The notes beneath the pieces are model-generated. The model worked only from the letters and a program-made list of their open reading frames with translations, searched no databases and had not been told where the DNA came from. A program made the translations under genes and the position numbers. From NCBI RefSeq assembly GCF_964019385.1, contig NC_088645.1:25278489-25342488 (forward strand): a DNA stretch of 64,000 bases. Reading direction: 5' to 3'. Each line of letters begins with the position of its first letter. Within the stretch, counting starts at the first letter, position 1. Positions 34,101-45,067 of the stretch are shown one piece after another. This stretch comes from Sycon ciliatum. Its lineage: Eukaryota > Porifera > Calcarea > Leucosolenida > Sycettidae.

Positions 34101-35173
34101 ATCAAGAGATTGAAATGTTAGTCAAGGCATGTGCTCAATGCCAAGAAAGTGCGAAATGTCCACCTGCCAAGTCGGGAACCTGGTCATGGCCAAACGGTCC
34201 ATGGAAACGGGTGCATATCGACTTTGCAGGACCATTCATGGGCAAGATGTTCCTGGTTGTGGTGGATGCATACACAAAGTATCTGGATGTAATTGCAATG
34301 TCTAATGCCACGTCTGCAACCACTATTGCGGCTCTGCGGCACGTGTTCTCTGTGTTTGGTCTGCCGGAGCATCTTGTTTCAGATAATGGAACCCAATTCA
34401 CGAGCGAGGAATTCAAGGCTTTCCTCCGTGCCAACGACATTGTGCACACCCTGACGGCTCCAGGCCATCCGGCTACGAATGGACTTGCTGAGCGCTATGT
34501 GGGTGTGTTTAAGCAGAAGTTGAAGGAAATGGGTGCAACGAGCGAACCACTGCAAGCTCGGCTCGACAGGTTTCTGCTAACGTACCGCACGACACCCAAC
34601 CATGCCGGCAGAACACCTGCGGAGATGATGTTTGGACGCCAGCCACGCACGCGGCTCAGTGCTCTGCGTCCCTCGCAGGTACGTCAACAAGCAAAGGCTT
34701 ATGAGGACGGCAATCGCGTCAAGCCAGCGTTCACAGAGAGTGACTCTGTGTTTGCGCTCAATTTCGGCAAAGGTAATCGTTGGGTCCCGGGACGAATTGT
34801 GCGTGTCCTCAGTGACTACAACTATGAAGTACAAGTGGGTGATGTGTTGTGGAAGCGTCACCGAGATCAGTTGCGTCTACGGTCAGTTCCGGCAAGCTTG
34901 AGTGCATCGCTGCCAGAACCACTGTTGGATACAATCGATCAGATGTCACCGTCACCAGTGCTGTCAGACGTAGGAGAGTCGTCACGGGCCAGTGATTTTC
35001 CGGCTAGCGTCTCGCCACAGTCTGCTACTGTACAAGTTGAGGCGGATCCTCCTTGTGAGCAGTCTGCTCCTGAAGTTGGTTTACCACAGGTTGAGAATAC
35101 TCCCTGTGAAACCACTGTTAGACGTTCGTCTCGGCGTAGTGTTCGTCCGGATAGACTGATTGAACAGCTTTGA
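31184..35173 (+). CDS. Ty3/gypsy gag-pol polyprotein (1329 aa)
   Basis: One open frame carries all retrotransposon functions. A gag capsid-like N-terminus comes first, then two zinc knuckles (CFRCDKAGHKPEEC near residue 213 and CHACGTVGHIERAC near 233). These are followed by aspartic protease (IDTGSAV, Asp 303), reverse transcriptase (YIDDVL, 583) and RNase H (QVDASPMGLGA, 732). The integrase has an HHCC zinc domain (HTEHFG near 950 to CAQC) and a D,D-35-E core at D1013, D1067 and E1103, and ends in a GPY/F-like module (VPGRIVRVL). No stop or frameshift breaks it, and every catalytic motif I checked is present. Integrase after RNase H places it in Ty3/gypsy, not Ty1/copia. The product makes virus-like particles and reinserts a DNA copy (family knowledge). 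Confidence 0.97.
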   Translation: MSRSKLEIFEKGDFREYVERLTFYFIANSIGQVAAGATADQERAADTQKAAVLISQLSAENYSILKSLCLPDKPAQKTFEELGELLSEHFKPNVSVLAATHRFQRICQKDGESATQYAARLKQAAMDCKFQAYLDRALRDQFVSGLKSMSVTKEILSKAKETSSLADIVTMASAYETASRESEQLTAQSVHAVRSRQSTSKPTPTFKSHDKKCFRCDKAGHKPEECRFKSVKCHACGTVGHIERACRKKKSGQTVHHIAEEIGEFVPCTSKPDVTMYSVNAMGRLPYTVSLDVMGTTIQMEIDTGSAVTILSSADFLQCNGVLSNLMESSINLVSYSGDVINCLGEAEMEFRMGTQLHTLLVRVTNGNRPSILGRDAMALFKLPWKSIFEVHQVEKFGAKFIEKYPGLFDTSEVGKVKGVQVKLHVSDESPVYRKARPVPLSIRESYVEALNKLEADGIIEKVTHSEWASPTVTVEKSGGGLRICGDYSGTINLHSKCEQYPLPTLEELLHKLGPGSKFTKLDLSQAYHQLEIAPECRKYTTINTMQGLYQYKRLPFGFHSAVSIFQRVMEETLSDLPGCGGYIDDVLCTGRDEEIHEKNVDQVLSCLNEKGFKLNPKKFSYMADKLTYLGHQVTAQGIAPSPDRVNALKVAKPPNNVNELYSFLGAANFQRKFVPRFAEIAAPLYNLLRKEMKWQWSKAEEDAFQALKDAMCEHTLLAHYDVKKPVTLQVDASPMGLGAVLLQRQTNGDVLPVAYVSRKLTPAESRYAQIEREAVAVVFGVTKFQKYLLGRHFTLQTDHQPLLKLLGNNEPVPTLASARIKKWALMLAGYDYEIKYLPGKENVYADFLSRQPCENISPSAEEMVTVRVLLVEEDTIIKADVVKSETARDPELSKVLYYVVNGWPSSVPQSFRSYHNKRDELSAEDGILLWGQRVVIPKSLRMVLLRDLHTEHFGMVKTKQMARRYLWWPHVDQEIEMLVKACAQCQESAKCPPAKSGTWSWPNGPWKRVHIDFAGPFMGKMFLVVVDAYTKYLDVIAMSNATSATTIAALRHVFSVFGLPEHLVSDNGTQFTSEEFKAFLRANDIVHTLTAPGHPATNGLAERYVGVFKQKLKEMGATSEPLQARLDRFLLTYRTTPNHAGRTPAEMMFGRQPRTRLSALRPSQVRQQAKAYEDGNRVKPAFTESDSVFALNFGKGNRWVPGRIVRVLSDYNYEVQVGDVLWKRHRDQLRLRSVPASLSASLPEPLLDTIDQMSPSPVLSDVGESSRASDFPASVSPQSATVQVEADPPCEQSAPEVGLPQVENTPCETTVRRSSRRSVRPDRLIEQL

Positions 35174-35431
35174 GCCGTTCCCTGATATGTCATTGCTGGA
35201 CTGTTTAGCGAACTAGTAATTATTACCATGTACAATAGTGTGCAAGATCCTTGGTATTGCTAATATTGACTGACGGATTCCTGCGTCAGATTATGTTATT
35301 GTAGTGCTGTGTCAAAGTTTAAGAATTCACGTACGGTGGATTGATGAACTTATTTTATGTGTTGCTTCAACGATTTTGAGGTATTTAATTGTGGTAGAAT
35401 ATTCCCTGGAACATTCTTGAAAGGGGGCAGT

Positions 35432-35618
35432 TGTTGTGTATGCAAGTTAGTCATTATATATCTACTACACCGTTTGTTACTGTATTGCGCATGCTCGCAT
35501 ATGGTTGTTGTTGTTACTTTACCTGACCAAGAGGAATGTCTTACAAATGCTAGTGTTTGTGTGTGTCAGTAAGAATGCATGAGTGTAATGGAATGTTAGT
35601 CCGCAAGGGGACATAACA
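35432..35618 (+). repeat. 3' LTR of Ty3/gypsy element
   Basis: Same 187 bp as the 5' LTR. Followed by gtctc at 35619-35623, completing the 5-bp duplication, and then by the CT-rich intron sequence into which the element inserted. Confidence 0.95.
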
Positions 35619-35623
35619 GTCTC

Positions 35624-36300
<677 letters not shown>

Positions 36301-36304
36301 ACAG

Positions 36305-36440
36305 GCAGCAAATGGTCTAGTGCGCAGTGAAATTAGTTTCATTCCCAAAAAGAGCATGCTTGTGGCATGCAAATGCCGTAACTCTCGTGGATCCGCTAAG
36401 GCCTTCCGAGGTATTGTTGTGAAGCCAAAACCTTTGCACG
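36305..36440 (+). CDS. gene B, second half of Ig domain 1
   Basis: The acceptor is 'ctctcaatacag' and the donor 'ttgcacggtgagt'. 136 nt, phase 0 in, phase 1 out. It encodes SEISFIPKKS, then MLVACKCRNSRGSAKAF with the F-strand Cys (147) in an I-set-like C-x-x-x-N-x-x-G context, and finishes VVKPKPL. Pairs with 30716-30885 across a 5.4-kb intron. Confidence 0.85.
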
Positions 36441-36542
36441 GTGAGTGATCGTGCTGTATGCTGAGGTTCTTCTTGTTTCTAGTCTTATTATTGTTCTTTC
36501 ATCTCAGCCTCTCCTTGCTTCTTCCCTCTACCACATAGTACC

Positions 36543-36632
<90 letters not shown>

Positions 36633-36690
36633 CTCTCTCTCTTTCTCTCTCTCTCTCCCTCTCCCTCTCCCTCTCTCTCCCTCTCAGCAT
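36543..36690. repeat. (CT)n microsatellite
   Basis: CT repeats with ATCTTT and CCT interruptions in the following intron. Confidence 0.95.
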
Positions 36691-37966
36691 CTATTGCGGG
36701 TGACCGGCGTCCTTTGTTTCCTCTCAGTCCCTGACATGAACTGTAGCTCAACATATATGTAACCGATACAGTCGCGATACTCACGAATAACATTCCTCAA
36801 CCGAGCGTGAGAGATGCTTTGTTACTTGCGAGCTCTTGTTATTCATAAGAACAAGATTACAAAACAACAAGAATGTGCAATTGCCTGCACAGCCTCTATC
36901 CAGTGCTGCGACGGTAGAACTTCACATCACGTGACACGGTCCTAAAGTTATTGTGGCGACCAGTGCAAAGTGACCACAAGAGAGTTGAACCCAGAGCAGG
37001 GTCTGTCATGCACAGGGTGCAAATAATGTGTACGAGTTCGTCACCTGATGTGAGGTTCTGCCGTCGCAGACCCCATAGCTGGAGTTGCACACTCTGGGGG
37101 GGGGGGGGGGGTCTGTACGAGGTGATTCGTCATTATTTAACACGAAAGTAAAAGAAGCCTTCCGTAGGGTTCGAGGTGCGAATCTTTCCATTTCTTCCTC
37201 TAAAAATGTAATACTGATGTCGTTAGATTGCAATGGTGGGTTGTGCATTCAGATAATCCTTGGTGTTGGGAAGCAGGGGGCAGTTGAAAATGGCAATTTT
37301 TCTGCATATTATTTGTTGTGGTCATTTCTTAACATCACGGTAAAATAGGCCTTAGCAGCACAATTTCAAGTCAGTTTTCAATAGAAAGAGACCCTACGTG
37401 TCCAGGATCGTCCAGAAAGACTGGATCAAGAATATGTTCATCCAAATACGAGCCATTCAAGCTTGCATAGCAATAGATGTATCACCCTGATTTCATGTGC
37501 AATTGTGATCAACATCTGTGAGTAAATTCAGTAATTGCCAATGTTTGGCCAATACCAGGGCCAACACACCGACATTTCTCCTTCCCAGGCGTCCCATCTA
37601 GTGTGTAGTTATCATATGCTTCCTCTTCAGCTAAATGTGTTGTCACTGGAGGTTGAAACCAGCGGCTATGACTCGCTTATACTCTATTTTACCGTAAACA
37701 TCGCGCACATGCAGACTGAAAGCTCTTGCAATGTCACTTCCTGAAGGAATATCAGTCTCAATTTTGGAGGCGAACTTGACAGAACATTTGCAATGGCAAA
37801 AAGAAATTTGACATGACTTTTGCAGGCGCTGGCAATGAGATATTTTACCGATTTGTTAAGAAATGACCCAATGTTAAAAAATTACGAATCACCTCGTACT
37901 CTTGATAACAATGATAGGCTGCAGCTAATGGTTTTTGATCTTCAGATGATGTGATTGTACGAGATA

Positions 37967-38359
37967 AGCGGGATTCACAGAAGCTTTTTTTGCGATGCGA
38001 CACGCGATGCGACACGCGATCTGCGATGGACGCGTGCGATGCAAACTCGCGAAATACCATTCACAGAAGAAGTCAGCGATGCGACAAAGTCTTGCTGATT
38101 TGGGTACGTCACCATGGTATTCGCGCGGTTTGGTACAACTTGTACAAATTTATAGACAACTCTTGAACCTTTGTACAACTTTGCTGTAGAAAAGGCCAAC
38201 ATTGTACGCCAAATCGCATGTCGCATCGCAAAAGTTGAGTCAAGCTCAACTTCCGCGATGGCCCTGTTGCGGCAGTTGCGTGGGGTCCGCGATGGTTGCG
38301 TTTTGGGGATTTCCCGGTTTCGCGGCTGTCGCATCGCAAAAAAACCTGTGAATCCCGCT
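37967..38359. mobile_element. MITE with AGCGGGATTCACAG ends
   Basis: Ends AGCGGGATTCACAG and complement, followed on both sides by A-rich 'tttttgcgatgcgac' inverted blocks. About 393 bp, non-coding, with tandem 'gcgatgcgacac' units. Confidence 0.8.
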
Positions 38360-38473
38360 ATACTCTTTATTTTGGAAATGTTAGGTGCTCAACATGTTTA
38401 GTAGGTGGCCAAAAAAACATGTTAGGTGAACAGGAATTTATGTACGGAGATGCAGTTCCCTGTTGAGTGACAT

Positions 38474-38758
38474 CAAGAGTACATAACCCCCCAGAGTGTG
38501 CAACGCCTGATCCAGCTCTGCATAGGGTCTTGGTCGAGCGGAATCGGATCTTTGCGTCATAATACCGTACACATCTGAGGGGAACCCGGGGAGTCGCGGG
38601 TACTCTCGGATCAAAAACAAAGGTGCCCTGCCTCGAGACCGGCCTCGCGCTGGCGTGGAGTGTACGCATGGCATCAGAAGGTCCGATTACGCTCGACCAA
38701 GACCCTATGCAGAGATGGATACAGGAGTTGCACACTCTGGGGGGGTTATGTACTCTTG
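38474..38758. mobile_element. MITE, CAAGAGT family, uninterrupted copy
   Basis: Ends CAAGAGTACATAACCCCCCA and near-complement. Exact 7-bp duplication gtgacat at 38467-38473 and 38759-38765. Homologous to 3596-4261 and shows that element before the hAT insertion. Confidence 0.88.
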
Positions 38759-38819
38759 GTGACATGTGTCAATACTTACGTACGAAAGAGATACACTGAA
38801 AGTACCGTGTATATAAGTA

Positions 38820-39001
38820 CAGTCGTCCCTCTTTAACCCTTTGTCCTTTATAAACCATCACCCTCTATAAACCAGCACAATTTTCATTAGCCAAAATGTC
38901 CTGGTCGTGCACATTGCAACGGTAGATCAGATTTGTTAGTTGAGCAGAATTTCTCTGGCACAAAACTAATGTTTCCGGATTTTATAGGGACCACTACACT
39001 G
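38820..39001. mobile_element. pogo/Tigger-like MITE
   Basis: Ends CAGTCGTCCCTCTTTAACC and, inverted, CAGTGTAGTGGTCCCTATAA. About 180 bp, just upstream of the exon at 39087. A TA is seen near the left end only. Confidence 0.5.
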
Positions 39002-39086
39002 GTGCATTGAAAAATTTATGAAATTACAGTTTGCCACACACTCATCTCAATGTGTGCACTGCGTTCACTGATGTTGTTCCCAGCAG

Positions 39087-39256
39087 GGCCGGCCGTGGCC
39101 ACGTCTTCTTACCTCGTCACACACGTGCCACACGGCAAGAGCGCGAACCTCTCTTGCGCCTTCACTGGGCTTCAGACGAGCGGCGACGTTCAATGGCTGC
39201 GCAACGGGAGTGACGCGAACGTCCTGGCGGACAGTACGATGACTAGCACACGTCAC
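39087..39256 (+). CDS. gene B, first half of Ig domain 2
   Basis: The acceptor is 'gttcccagcag' (a second AG three bases upstream would break the frame less cleanly) and the donor 'cgtcacgtaagt'. 170 nt, phase 1 in, phase 0 out. It encodes HVPHGKSANLSCAF with Cys 194 and GDVQWLRNGSD with Trp 207. Sequons at 191 and 210. Matches the exon at 30716 in length, phases and motif order. Confidence 0.88.
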
Positions 39257-39305
39257 GTAAGTACTTCACTACACTGCAGGGATATCAAACTACAGTACAT
39301 TTCAA

Positions 39306-40012
39306 ACTACAGTGCATTTCAAAAATATTGACGTGTGGTTTCAAAAAAACCGTTAGGCCAGCATCTATACCACATAAAATCTGTGATCATTTTGTGCACA
39401 AAAATTTCGAAATTGGGCGTTTGTTATCTGATGGCCTATCTGACTCACTTGTGAGGTCTGCATTCGCCACTAAGGTGTAAAGACATAGTGGTGGCCTGCG
39501 GAAGCGAAGGCTATAGCTTGTGTGTTTCTGAACATTCAAGTGATGCTAACGCGGATCCCGCGAATATTATTATTTTATTAATAATCTATTATGAGAGAAG
39601 TTGTGAGAATTACGGAGGATTAGCAAGACGAAATTCGCGTTCGCGTTCGCTCTCCAAGGAAAGTCGAACTCAGTGACGGAATTCGCGTTATGAGAAGGAT
39701 TAGCAAACAGAATTCGCATATGCATGACGTTGACACGACGTACATCGTGTACAGAGAACAGCGTTGTAAATTTATGACTGCCCTGACACGAATCCGCGAT
39801 TCGTATTCCGACTACTTTTCCGAACGAAAAATGTGAAAGTTCGCAATCCAGTTCGCGAACTGAAAAATGTCTGCGAACGCGAACGCGAATTTCGTCTTGG
39901 TAATCCTCCGTATTACCTGAGCAATATTCTGAAAAAATTCTCAAAAAGCTCTAGCGAAATTTGAAATATTTCAAAAATACCGTGCGTCTATATTTTTGAA
40001 ATGGACTGTAGT
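39306..40012. mobile_element. MITE with ACTACAGT ends carrying a nested MITE
   Basis: Outer ends ACTACAGTGCATTTCAAAAA and near-complement ending at 40012. Bases 39612-39911 are a second inverted-repeat element with ACGGAGGATTAGCAAGACG ends (complement slightly diverged). An uninterrupted relative of the outer element lies at 27933-28195. Confidence 0.75.
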
Positions 40013-40486
40013 GACATTGTTTGCTCTGTCCCCTTGGCCATTTAACCACTTAGAATAGGCACAGTAGATTTCACATTGCAGATACAGCATTTGTTTGCAT
40101 GAACATTGCTTCACAGGGTGTGCACAGCAAGGACGAAGCTTTTTTTGAAAATCTTTTAATTTGATTGCGGTAATATGTTGTCCTCGGCGGTACTTGATTG
40201 CTGACGTATCGCTGAACAATGAGAGTCACCTGGTTCATGCTCGGATAAGATGTATGACTACTTATTGCGTATTGGATTATCGATCTATGACCCCTTTGGT
40301 GGGTCTGAGCTACTCACCTCCCGCTGCTTCAAGAGCAGCATCTGCGCCTTGATCCTGGAAGTTGGTGGCATTCCTACTATGGATGCGCAAAACCTGGCCT
40401 CCAGCCGAGTCTGTTGTTGCGAACCATGATTTTGTCGTTGCATATTACGAGCAGTGTCCGGCGCACAGCTGCACTGCCCAATTTTG

Positions 40487-40489
<3 letters not shown>

Positions 40490-40525
<36 letters not shown>

Positions 40526-40681
40526 TGTGTGTGTGTGGTGGTGGTGGCGGTCAATTCATCAGCCTTGCAAGCTGTTGAATGGTGCAATCCCAGCACAAGT
40601 TGCTATGTCTAACATAGCTGTTCGCTATCATCGCTTCCGCGATGGGCAGGTCTGAGGTGTGGTGGTGGTGGTGGTGGTGGT

Positions 40682-40733
<52 letters not shown>

Positions 40734-40735
40734 GA
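40490..40735. repeat. (TG)n and (TGG)n microsatellites
   Basis: TG runs at 40490-40536 and 40684-40731, with 'ggt' repeats between (40537-40548 and 40658-40684). Confidence 0.95.
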
Positions 40736-41272
40736 TGAGACGTACCTCGGGTTCTCAGTACAGTGGAACTTGTTTAGTACATACTCTGATCAGACATGTT
40801 CTTGCTTAGTACGATCCTTGAGGGTGGTGGCACGCCTAAGGTTGGAAAAAGGTGACCACCAGCTGAGTCTCACGCGAACCGGGATTTTTGCCTTGGGGCC
40901 GTCCGTCAATATTGATATATTTTTCAAGAGAGCTTCCCCCCCCCAACGAACCAATCTCTTCTCTTCTCTTAAAAATATTGATACTTGTGGACGACCCCAT
41001 TAATTAATAGTCCGTGTATAGTCCAGGGTACGGGTGTGTTCATCCATACTGAAGTATGCTAGGAGTGTGAAAGCAGACATTTTCGGTGGTGCAATATTTT
41101 CGGTATTCTCCAAAATCGGCGGTTTGGTGGAGGGAAATTTTCGGTAAACCCGTTTTCCAGTTAAGTGTGTAGTAGCAATACATGCAGTACCGATATTTTC
41201 AGTGCCTTTCATTTCTGCACCGACGTTACCGAAAATAAAACACCGAAAATTTCTGCTTTCACAGTATAGGAA

Positions 41273-41487
41273 GTACTGTCATTTCACAAATTTTCGGTGT
41301 ACTTTTATTTTCGGTACTTTCGGTGCGTCTGTTTCATACCTAAAATTTCAATACACCAAACAAACACTAACACGCATAATCCAATAGGGAACTGCTTCTC
41401 TGTACCAAAAATTTCTGTTCACCTAACCTAGCCTGTTGCCCTCATACCGAAAATATTGAGCGCCGAAAATTTCTGAAATTAGAGTAC
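41273..41487 (+). mobile_element. MITE with GTACTGTAATTTCAC ends, copy 2
   Basis: Homologous to 5723-5898 and, inverted, to 58495-58710. Upstream 41080-41260 holds further 'ttttcggt' boxes, perhaps from an older copy. Confidence 0.75.
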
Positions 41488-41500
41488 CTGGGGTGCTAAG

Positions 41501-41690
41501 TACAGTAAAACCTGGTTTAAGCAACCACCCCACGGTGCAAGGACAAGCGGTCGTTAAAGCCAGGTGGTCTTTAGATCCAGGTCCCACAGTGTCTGTGTAG
41601 AATTGTCGGTGCATGGAAAAACGGTCGCGAAGAGCAGGTGGTCGCTAAAACGAGAGGTGGCTTACAACAGGTTTTCCGGTACTAAACTTT
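41501..41690. mobile_element. possible pogo-like MITE
   Basis: Left end TACAGTAAAACCTGGTTTAA and a right end whose complement reads taccggaaaacctgttgtaa. Imperfect ends, about 190 bp, ending about 60 bp before a gene B acceptor. Confidence 0.45.
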
Positions 41691-41749
41691 CCTGTTTGCT
41701 GAACGGGGGTACATCTTATCAGTGCTCTACTGTGCATGTGACTCTGCAG

Positions 41750-41903
41750 GTGTCGGGCAACATTACGTACGCCTACATGTCGTTCTTGCCTGAAAACGAC
41801 ACCTGGGTGACTTGCGTTGCGAGAAACTCTTTCGGCGTAGCCAGGGGACACCGTGCGGTCATCGTTGGAAACGACCTTCTTGGTTCCGGAGGAGCCCGTA
41901 ATG
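41750..41903 (+). CDS. gene B, second half of Ig domain 2
   Basis: The acceptor is 'gtgactctgcag' and the donor 'gtaatggtaagc'. 154 nt, phase 0 in, phase 1 out. It encodes NITYAYMSFLPENDTWVTC with F-strand Cys 249, then VARNSFGVARG, a good I-set F/G-strand match, and a Gly-rich end. Sequons at 231 and 243. Confidence 0.88.
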
Positions 41904-42890
41904 GTAAGCGGAGCTGCAGTGACGTCACACAGTGACCTCATTCAGTGATGTCATGCAGTGGTATAATGCAGCCGCATCATGCGATGACATCATGAAACCA
42001 AATATTTCCACGACAAGGATGAGGAGGAGTTCCCTTGTCGTGTGAGTCCAGCTGCTGCTGAGGAGCACACTACGCAAGGAGGTGCGATACTATAATTATA
42101 TACAAACAATAATAAGAGGATGAAAAAGTTGTTTTACTCCGAGTTTTTCATACTCTTATGATTGTTTGAACTAGCTCTGCCTTTCTGTATTGAGCACTCT
42201 GTTGAACAGCTTGGAACCTATCTCTTTTACTATAATATAACAGGGTTCTAGCCAGGTCAATATAGTAGGGGGCGGGCATGGGAAAAAGTTACCCCATGAC
42301 CCATTTTTTCCATTGTCCAAAATTGTCTTGCCATGCAAAATGTAACATACAGGGTGAAAGCCCGACTTCACCCCTCACAAATGTGCCTTTATGAACCCTC
42401 TAGTAGTGACTATCGACTGTATTTTCGTTGAATGGTGTGAAAAACACAAAAATCGGAAAATGAGTAGGGGGCGGCACTTTTTCACAGGGGGGCGCGCAAA
42501 CGGAGTAGGGGGGTGCTGCGCCCCCTACCCCCCCCCCCCTTTGGCTAGAACCCTGATATAATTAGGAAACATAAAAGTGTAGTACTACAGATTTAGTGCC
42601 ATGCTGCCCATGGCAGCCAGCATGCATGATTGAGGAAATTAGCACAGACACAGGACAGTGTTGGAGCGTGGGTGCACGTTTCTCGACTTGTCCGCACTCT
42701 GGGAAGTACATTGGTTGTGTATATTTGAATTCTCAAACCGAACGGACTGAACATGTCCAATGACAAGGAAGCGAATGAGGTCCAAGTAACCCAGGAATGG
42801 GAAAACTTGGAAAGGAGACACAGATGAAAAGAAAATGTGGGAAAAGAAAGTTCTTTGGCGCCTGGTTTGCATCCTGCCTGTGAGATATAC
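41904..42890. other. gene B intron, unassigned part
   Basis: No exon or clear terminal repeats. Contains two C-rich runs near 42500-42540 within a block opening 'gggttctagccaggtcaata' and closing near 'ggctagaaccctg' (42236-42555), an inverted pair that may mark another decayed element. Confidence 0.4.
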
Positions 42891-43170
42891 CGTATATTCT
42901 CTATTATAAGCGCCGTGCTTATATTTTTTCAACACCCCTCTACCCCGCGCTTATATTGGAGACCGTGCTTATATTTTTTTCAACCAATACATCCGTACAG
43001 AGCAAGAAGAAATACATGCTAGATATCATGCATCCCGCATTGATTTCCACCAAGACCGTGCTAATAATAGAGACCGTGCTTATAATGTTTCGAAAGGTGC
43101 TCACAGTGTGCTAGTATTAGAGACTGTGCTAGTAATGGAGACCTGTGCTTATAATAGAGAATATACGGTA
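42891..43170. mobile_element. MITE with TACCGTATATTCTCTATTAT ends
   Basis: The terminal repeats are TACCGTATATTCTCTATTAT and complement. The interior repeats 'gaccgtgcttat' several times in both senses. About 280 bp, non-coding. Confidence 0.8.
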
Positions 43171-43437
43171 TTATATTTTTGTTGCTAACAGATTCGGCTT
43201 CTTTCCCCCTGCGCAATGCTGATGACTCCACGCAGGGTGACATGGTCGGCTATCCGCATCCGCAGATCTGGCAATTCTTTTTTTTTACAAAGACCTCTTG
43301 AACATGTGCTGCAGCTAGGCAAGCATCCACAACACTAATCGCAGCAGTGGCGGTGAGGTATAGGGAGCTCCGCCGACCTGGCAAGGGGTCTCGACTTCAT
43401 TTCTTCCTCTCTTTAACCGTGTTTGCGTGTTCTGCAG

Positions 43438-43626
43438 GGGCTGGTGGCAACAACGACGGTGGTGGCAACACCGGTGGTGCATCGTCTGCAACGGTCGGCG
43501 GGCTAGCAGCGGCCGTGGCTCTGGTTGTAGTCGCAGCCGTCCTAGCCTTCGTCTTCCAGAAGATGGGAGACAACGGACGGAGAATCTACGCCAACAAAGT
43601 CACGCAGCAAGCCAAGGAACTGCGCC
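43438..43626 (+). CDS. gene B, linker and transmembrane exon
   Basis: The acceptor is 'cgtgttctgcag' and the donor 'ctgcgccgtaagc'. 189 nt, phase 1-1. A Gly/Asn-rich linker (GGNNDGGGNTGG) is followed by a single hydrophobic helix (GLAAAVALVVVAAVLAFVF, about residues 300-318). It then runs QKMGDNGRRIYANKV, a basic stop-transfer that fixes an outside-in orientation. IYANK contains the first cytoplasmic tyrosine. Confidence 0.9.
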
Positions 43627-44636
43627 GTAAGCTAGCTTGTTTTGATATTATACCTGCCAACCTTTGCCAACCTGAGATCAGTGGGACAAGGACATACCTA
43701 GGTATGAGAATGTCTACAAATGCAGCCGTGAGGCATGCGATGAATTCATTTTTGCTGCCTATTACCACCCTCGGTGTCGGGACTGTCCCGGCCAAATCGC
43801 GATGGGTGGTTGGTATGTGAGATGATCATCCCCGTCTTCGCCTGCTTCACGGTGTGCAGTATCAGGGGCGTCGCACACAGTACGGTCACTACGGTATTGA
43901 CCGTACCACTTTTTGCCCCAAGTACCCTGTAAATCAATAATACACACTGATCTGGGATCTATATTTCCAAAATTTTCGCCTCAGCCACCACTCCCCCACG
44001 AGTAAATTGTACAGTTCAGATGGCTGACCGTACCACACTAGAATACCTTCCGACGCCCCTGAGCATTATAGCTGTTTTGAAGGAAATGCGAGTTGCAAAG
44101 TCTGGAGGACATGTCGGAACTGAAAATGAAAATATTTAATGTTGAACGGTCCCTGGTAGCATCGGCAGTACTCAGTACATGAAGGCCGGTGCATCAGAGC
44201 TTGCCAGGCATGTGACCATAACATCTAATGGCTTGGTCATGCTGGTTGTAGGCCTGTTTTTCCTCCTCTCTTCTCTCGTCAGCTTACCACATCTTCAAAC
44301 TATTGAATGTTACCTTTCTCAGGGCTAGATCATTTTTGAGCAAATGCAGAAGTGAAAATATTCAAAAAAAATTAATATGGATCTTTGAGATTTTCGAAGG
44401 GTCGAATATGGTGTTTTCTCTACATACGCTGTGGACTCTGAATGAAGAATGGATCATTGTAAGGCACTGCAACTGAGCCAACCCAGGTATGATGCCTTAG
44501 TCACAGGCAGGGCGCACCATGTTTGCCGAAGCAGTGACTGTGAATCCAACTTTGACCTCCCTGGATTCCATTTGTAAAACCCCTGGGATCCACTTACCGG
44601 TATCAATTTCTTTGGAGTCAATTTGCCACACTCTAA

Positions 44637-45067
44637 GGCTGTGTTTACATGAGAAATTTCAACCCGGGTCGAGTTCAGCATGGGTTGAAAGTCTGTACGA
44701 TAGACAAAAGAGGTGAGCGTTTACATGAAGACAGTTGACCCGGGTCAAATACTGATATGCCGCCAAAAGTCCACTTCTACAGTTCCGTATGGTCACGTGA
44801 ATCTGTTCGCGCGAAATGTGCATCTGCAGTGCCGTTCAAACCTGGCGCGAGATACGCACAGAAGTACGTTTGTACGATTTTCTTGACCCGGGTTGATTTC
44901 AGCCCTCCCCTTGGGGGGAGGGTTGAAATCAACCCGGGGCGAAATTTCAACCCGGGTCAAGCGCAATGCGTCATGTAAACGCGCCATTCACTTTGTGCAC
45001 ATGGCGGGTTGAAATCTGACCCGGGTCGAACTCAACCCGGGTTGAAACGCTTCATGTAAACACAGCC
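44637..45067. mobile_element. MITE with GGCTGTGTTTACATGA ends
   Basis: Ends GGCTGTGTTTACATGA and complement. The interior is a series of 'aacccgggt' palindromic boxes in both orientations. Non-coding, about 430 bp. Confidence 0.8.

Larger units (their letters stand above)
30970..35618 (+). mobile_element. intact Ty3/gypsy LTR retrotransposon
   Basis: A 4649-bp element with two 187-bp LTRs, a 5-bp target duplication gtctc, a primer-site-like TGGCGACGAAG at 31160 (start resembles the tRNA-Arg type, inference), one uninterrupted gag-pol frame, and a purine tract (aaagggggcag) just before 35432. It sits on the same strand as gene B, inside the intron dividing Ig domain 1, in what was a CT-rich tract. 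Identical LTRs imply a very recent insertion. A single fused gag-pol frame without a shift and CCHC knuckles recall Mag-type lineages (tentative). Confidence 0.95.

Noticed and set aside
36305..36440. Gene B as two genes split by the retrotransposon
   Set aside because: The exons on both sides complete one Ig domain in the correct phase, and the element has a simple 5-bp duplication inside the intron.
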